From: Gorillibacterium sp. | GTDB lineage: Bacteria > Bacillota > Bacilli > Paenibacillales > NBRC-103111 | Reading direction: 5' to 3' | Assembly: GCA_014380705.1 (NCBI GenBank) | Contig: JACMJI010000393.1 | Coordinates: forward strand, 1 to 17,517 | DNA length: 17,517 nucleotides | Part shown: positions 16,306 to 17,517 of the stretch, piece by piece | How the letters are laid out: each line of letters starts with the position of its first letter | How positions within the stretch are numbered: the first letter of the stretch is position 1 | Position numbers and translations under genes: made by a program | The notes under the pieces: generated by a model | The model's input: the letters and a program-made list of their open reading frames with translations, nothing else | Told to the model about the DNA's origin: nothing | Database searches by the model: none

Positions 16306-17022
16306 CTAGGAGCTGATTTGTCCATGGTTATTTGGTTTATCCCAAAGCTCTTGAATCACCTGTGCCATGATATTGTATCCCTCAACATGGGGATGCAAGC
16401 CGTCATCTGATAAGCCATCTCGCAATGTAAAGCCGTCCTTGTCCACCATGCGGACATGGTAGTCAGCGTACAGCAGTTGGCTATCCGTCTCGGTCAGTTC
16501 CTTAAGCCATGTATTACAGGATACGATCAGCCGATTGCGCTCCGGATTGTGTGGATTACCAGGAATGTTTGTAGGCAGTAGGGAACCTATAATTAGTTTG
16601 ATTCCACTCTTTAGACAATTGTTTGCCAGCTCCCGGATATTTCGCTGAATTAAAGCTTTAATATCTTCCGCGGCTTGCGTGCCGACCCCGGGGTTGTCCA
16701 TACACCAGGTATCATTAATTCCAATTAGCAGAACGGCAGCCAACGGACGCAATTGCACAACATCCGCTGCAAATCTCCGAAGGCAATACTCCGTCACATC
16801 TCCACCGATCCCTCGGTTCACTACGATTAGCCCTTTCCCACCAAAATAGGCATCGAGCTCCCAATTATGAGTGATGGAATCTCCAATAAATACGGCATCA
16901 ATTGGAACTCGGTTGGTTACCAATATCTCATTCTTTACATCAAACTCGGATCGTCTACTGTCGGCAGCTACCTGAACAGAAAAGAGACCCGGCTTAACGA
17001 TATCTGCTCTGTTGATTGTCAT
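16306..17022 (-). CDS. SGNH/GDSL-family hydrolase (lipase/esterase type)
   Basis: The 238-residue product starts at the second ATG (17022), because GGGAGG lies 6 bases before it and directly abuts the first ATG at 17028. The four SGNH blocks are present: FIGDSITHNW (catalytic Ser), NRGIGGD (Gly), GIND (Asn) and DGLHPHVEGY (catalytic Asp and His). There is no signal peptide, so it should be cytoplasmic. The family includes esterases, acetylxylan or acetyl-sugar esterases and lipases; with the sugar block nearby a carbohydrate deacetylase is possible but unproven. It converges on the FNR-like gene with only 32 bases between stops and no clear terminator. TTGTCA and TATTAT occur upstream at about 17110-17090, but their spacing (20) is poor. 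Confidence 0.9.
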   Translation of the reverse strand: MTINRADIVKPGLFSVQVAADSRRSEFDVKNEILVTNRVPIDAVFIGDSITHNWELDAYFGGKGLIVVNRGIGGDVTEYCLRRFAADVVQLRPLAAVLLIGINDTWCMDNPGVGTQAAEDIKALIQRNIRELANNCLKSGIKLIIGSLLPTNIPGNPHNPERNRLIVSCNTWLKELTETDSQLLYADYHVRMVDKDGFTLRDGLSDDGLHPHVEGYNIMAQVIQELWDKPNNHGQISS

Positions 17023-17318
17023 CGTCATCCTCCCTTTTCCCCATGTTAGAAGGAAAACTAATCAAAAACAATGACACGATTACAGATAATAAATGCAGCA
17101 ATTATTGGTTTTGACAAGAGAAATCACACCTATCATCGAATATTAAGAATGGTAGTTAGAAAAAACCAACGCTATAGCAATTCTCACTTAAACTACCGTT
17201 CCCCGTTGTCTTGAACGTTTGTTCCCCGTTGGCGTAAATGCTCTCCGCATGCCGATATAATAATGGTTGGGTGGCAAGAGACAATGGAGAAGTTTTCATT
17301 TATTACGCTACTTCGGAT

Positions 17319-17340
17319 ACATGAATACATGTATTCATGT
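17319..17340. repeat. 22-bp perfect palindrome
   Basis: The half site ACATGAATACA at 17319-17329 is followed without a gap by its exact reverse complement at 17330-17340. With no loop it is more like an operator or recombination site than an RNA hairpin. No adjacent gene tells which protein would bind. Confidence 0.6.
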
Positions 17341-17378
17341 CGCAAACTTCCACGATTGGACAACTGGTAGTGAAAAAT

Positions 17379-17397
17379 ACCACCGTTTGAAGGTGGT
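17379..17397 (-). terminator. Terminator-like hairpin for minus-strand transcription
   Basis: ACCACC (17379-17384) and GGTGGT (17392-17397) form a 6-bp stem with a 7-base loop. On the minus strand it is followed by ATTTTTC, so it could end a gene lying beyond the right edge. Confidence 0.4.
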
Positions 17398-17517
17398 CTT
17401 CGCAGTTATTATTGAACTATCGTTCTCCGTTAACGTAGTCATGGAGGATATTGTCCCGCTAACTTTTCCATTTTGAAACTCTCGTTATCCATTTGTAGAG
17501 CAGCAATGGTTCTGTAA

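Larger units (their letters stand above)
17198..17437. repeat. Short degenerate direct repeats in the right-hand gene-free region
   Basis: GTTCCCCGTTG occurs at 17198-17208 and 17221-17231, 23 bases apart. A 26-base stretch at 17211-17236 (starting TTGAAC, ending CGTA) recurs at 17412-17437 with 20 of 26 bases the same. The stretch 17023-17517 holds no convincing gene; these repeats, a palindrome and one hairpin are all I see in it. Confidence 0.5.

Noticed and set aside
17267..17476. 69-codon plus-strand frame in the right-hand region
   Set aside because: No ATG start with a ribosome site, runs through the palindrome, hairpin and repeats, and resembles no protein.
17439..17517. Possible C-terminus of a minus-strand gene entering from the right edge
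   Set aside because: A 25-codon open frame is too short to distinguish from chance, although the hairpin at 17379-17397 would fit as its terminator; more sequence to the right would decide.

Overview
The window looks like a chromosomal segment of an aerobic or facultative endospore-forming Firmicute, most likely Paenibacillus or a close relative. This is inferred from spoVA-type sporulation genes, strong AGGAGG ribosome binding sites, GTG/TTG starts, an organised intergenic stem-loop repeat at 6201-6384 of a kind I associate with Paenibacillus, and a Gram-positive-type copper nitrite reductase. No rRNA, tRNA, transposase, phage gene or CRISPR array was seen.

Left block (1-1921, minus strand): a sporulation operon. 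A GTG-started DUF421 membrane protein with a C-terminal DUF1657-like domain is followed by spoVAC (4-base ATGA overlap) and spoVAD, which runs off the left edge. A promoter with a perfect sigma-G-like -10 sits just upstream. The gene order resembles the accessory spoVA2mob-type operons linked to spore germination and heat resistance.

Second block (1975-9779, minus strand): a galactoside-use island. In transcription order it holds a GH2 beta-galactosidase (lacZ), a 640-base spacer with a terminator and a four-unit dyad-symmetric stem-loop array, an AraC-type regulator, a GH4 alpha-galactosidase (melA), a 25-residue hydrophobic peptide gene, and an aldose-1-epimerase family protein. The enzymes would release galactose and glucose from lactose-, melibiose- or raffinose-like sugars and interconvert the anomers. 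No transporter lies in the window.

Third block (9893-16273): a nitrite/nitric oxide module controlled by Crp/Fnr proteins. A class II promoter with a perfect TGTGA-N6-TCACA box at about -41 drives a five-gene operon: a single DUF2249 protein, an unknown 111-residue protein, a tandem DUF2249 protein, a 12-helix membrane protein related to haem-copper oxidase subunit I but without the CuB site, and a DUF59 iron-sulfur assembly factor. Next come a cysteine-free Crp/Fnr regulator and a membrane-anchored copper nitrite reductase (nirK). Beyond a strong bidirectional terminator are the divergent ric/scdA (di-iron repair protein) and a second Crp/Fnr regulator with an FNR-like N-terminal cysteine cluster. 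A perfect TTGAT-N4-ATCAA box lies between those two. The recognition helices of the two regulators match the two different boxes, which suggests two parallel redox/NO circuits. The five-gene operon is the best candidate here for a poorly described system.

Right end (16306-17517): an SGNH/GDSL hydrolase on the minus strand, then about 500 bases with no convincing gene but with short direct repeats, a 22-bp perfect palindrome and a terminator-like hairpin.
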